Of a stretch of DNA of 6,131 bases, positions 5,389-6,131 are shown in pieces. Every line of letters starts with the position of its first letter. Within the stretch, counting starts at the first letter, position 1. Position numbers and translations under genes: made by a program. Where the stretch lies: the NCBI GenBank assembly GCA_003543245.1, contig DPJB01000037.1, positions 215,028 through 221,158 of the forward strand. Reading direction: 5' to 3'. The notes beneath the pieces are model-generated. The model saw only the letters and a list, made by a program, of their open reading frames with translations. It had not been told where the DNA came from and ran no database searches. This stretch comes from Moraxellaceae bacterium (GTDB lineage Bacteria > Pseudomonadota > Gammaproteobacteria > Pseudomonadales > Moraxellaceae).

Positions 5389-6131
5389 ATGAGTGACCGT
5401 TACACACAGTTCACGAACTCCGCACTTGGCCGTCTGCTGGCCAAAAACCTCGGCTTGCCCATGCCTCTCAACCTGGACCGTTACCAGCCAGGCATGCCCG
5501 TGATTTCCGGTGCTGTGCTGCTCGGTGGTGCTCCTGACGGGCAGCTGACCAGTGCTGCTGCTACCGCCCTGAACAACATACAGGCCGAGGTGCATACCTA
5601 TGCTCAGGACCATGTTTCCAAGGCTGCGGCAACAGCAGGGCTGGATGTAAAAGTCTGGAACCCCGAAGTGGATACAGAACTGAAGTTCAAGGCCCTGGTA
5701 TTCGATGCCAGTGGCATCGCCAGAAGCGAAGATCTGGTTCAGGTTTACCACTTCTTCCATCCGGTCATGCGCAAGCTTGCCGAATGCAGCCGCATCATCA
5801 TCATTGGCCGGACCCCGGAGTCATGTGACTCCCCACGTCAGGCAACTGCACAACGTGCGCTTGAAGGCTTCACCCGCTCTCTGGGCAAGGAAGTCAAGAA
5901 AGGCGGCACTGCCCAGCTCGTTTACGCGGCACCTGGCGCAGAGAGCCAGCTCGAATCGACACTGCGCTTTTTCCTCTCCCCGCGCTCTGCTTATGTATCT
6001 GCCCAGGTTGTTCGCATCTTCCCGTCGACAACAACTGCGAGCCTCGACTGGGCAAAACCACTGGCTGGAAAGGTTGCACTGGTCACAGGCGCATCACGTG
6101 GCATTGGTGAAGCAATTGCCAAAACACTTGC
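5389..6131 (+). CDS. fabG4: High-molecular-weight 3-ketoacyl-(CoA/ACP) reductase, FabG4 type, N-terminal part (runs off window)
   Basis: The frame is open from ATG 5389 to the window edge: 247 codons plus two bases. TAAGGA (5376-5381) stands 7 bp before the start. The first 220 or so residues form the extra domain of high-molecular-weight FabG proteins, described as flavodoxin-like without a cofactor in mycobacterial FabG4. Recognisable blocks are GRLLAKNLGLP near the start, the LVFDASGI strand, and ALEGFTRSLGKE at 157-168. The catalytic short-chain dehydrogenase domain begins near 225 with GKVALVTGASRGIGEAIAK, whose TGxxxGxG nucleotide-binding motif is at 233-240. The Ser-Tyr-Lys catalytic residues lie outside the window, and a full protein of about 450 residues is expected. 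The family reduces 3-ketoacyl thioesters to 3-hydroxyacyl forms, with CoA esters accepted by the mycobacterial enzyme. Its divergent thiolase neighbour would supply or consume the same 3-ketoacyl-CoA. The symbol follows the mycobacterial homologue. Confidence 0.9.
   Translation, partial: MSDRYTQFTNSALGRLLAKNLGLPMPLNLDRYQPGMPVISGAVLLGGAPDGQLTSAAATALNNIQAEVHTYAQDHVSKAAATAGLDVKVWNPEVDTELKFKALVFDASGIARSEDLVQVYHFFHPVMRKLAECSRIIIIGRTPESCDSPRQATAQRALEGFTRSLGKEVKKGGTAQLVYAAPGAESQLESTLRFFLSPRSAYVSAQVVRIFPSTTTASLDWAKPLAGKVALVTGASRGIGEAIAKTL

Noticed and set aside
5302..5760. 152-residue minus-strand open frame over the start of the FabG4-type gene
   Set aside because: It is antisense to a clear homologue of high-molecular-weight FabG with a good ribosome site; no motif is seen.

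Overview
The window reads as ordinary chromosome of a gammaproteobacterium with moderately high GC (hand-sampled coding lines of the core genes are about 52-68 percent). The type I citrate synthase fragment aligns without gaps to E. coli GltA numbering at all three catalytic residues, and the thiolase carries FadI-type motifs. The mix of a FadA2-like thiolase, a high-molecular-weight FabG and a PsiF-like periplasmic protein fits a lipid-metabolising marine or environmental group such as Alcanivorax, Marinobacter or Pseudomonas relatives. The genus is a guess.

Layout from left to right: (1) the 3' part of gltA (1-537), closed by a perfect 17-bp palindromic terminator; (2) a 242-bp gap with a possible extended -10 promoter and a leader hairpin; (3) a probable two-gene operon made of a cobalamin-binding-type radical SAM enzyme (780-2354) and, 16 bp later, a 3-hydroxyisobutyrate-dehydrogenase-family NAD(P) reductase (2371-3240); (4) a separate transcription unit with a good sigma70-type promoter, encoding a small exported PsiF-like two-repeat protein (3397-3705); (5) a second perfect 17-bp palindromic terminator shared by converging genes; (6) on the minus strand, a FadI/FadA2-type 3-ketoacyl-CoA thiolase (3794-5071); (7) a 317-bp divergent control region with clustered CTAG sites and an operator-like inverted repeat; (8) the 5' part of a FabG4-type high-molecular-weight 3-ketoacyl reductase (5389 to the window end).

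How the genes relate: gltA uses acetyl-CoA in the TCA cycle. The divergent thiolase/FabG4 pair has the same arrangement as fadA2/fabG4 in mycobacteria and probably works on 3-ketoacyl-CoA thioesters, either splitting or condensing them and reducing the 3-keto group. The radical SAM/reductase pair is the least explained part. The radical SAM gene is visibly poorer in GC than its neighbours, has a hydrophobic C-terminal tail and has no assignable substrate. I see no mobile element, CRISPR array, tRNA or rRNA. Most of the window is well-known metabolism; the radical SAM/reductase pair is the only real candidate for an undescribed pathway.
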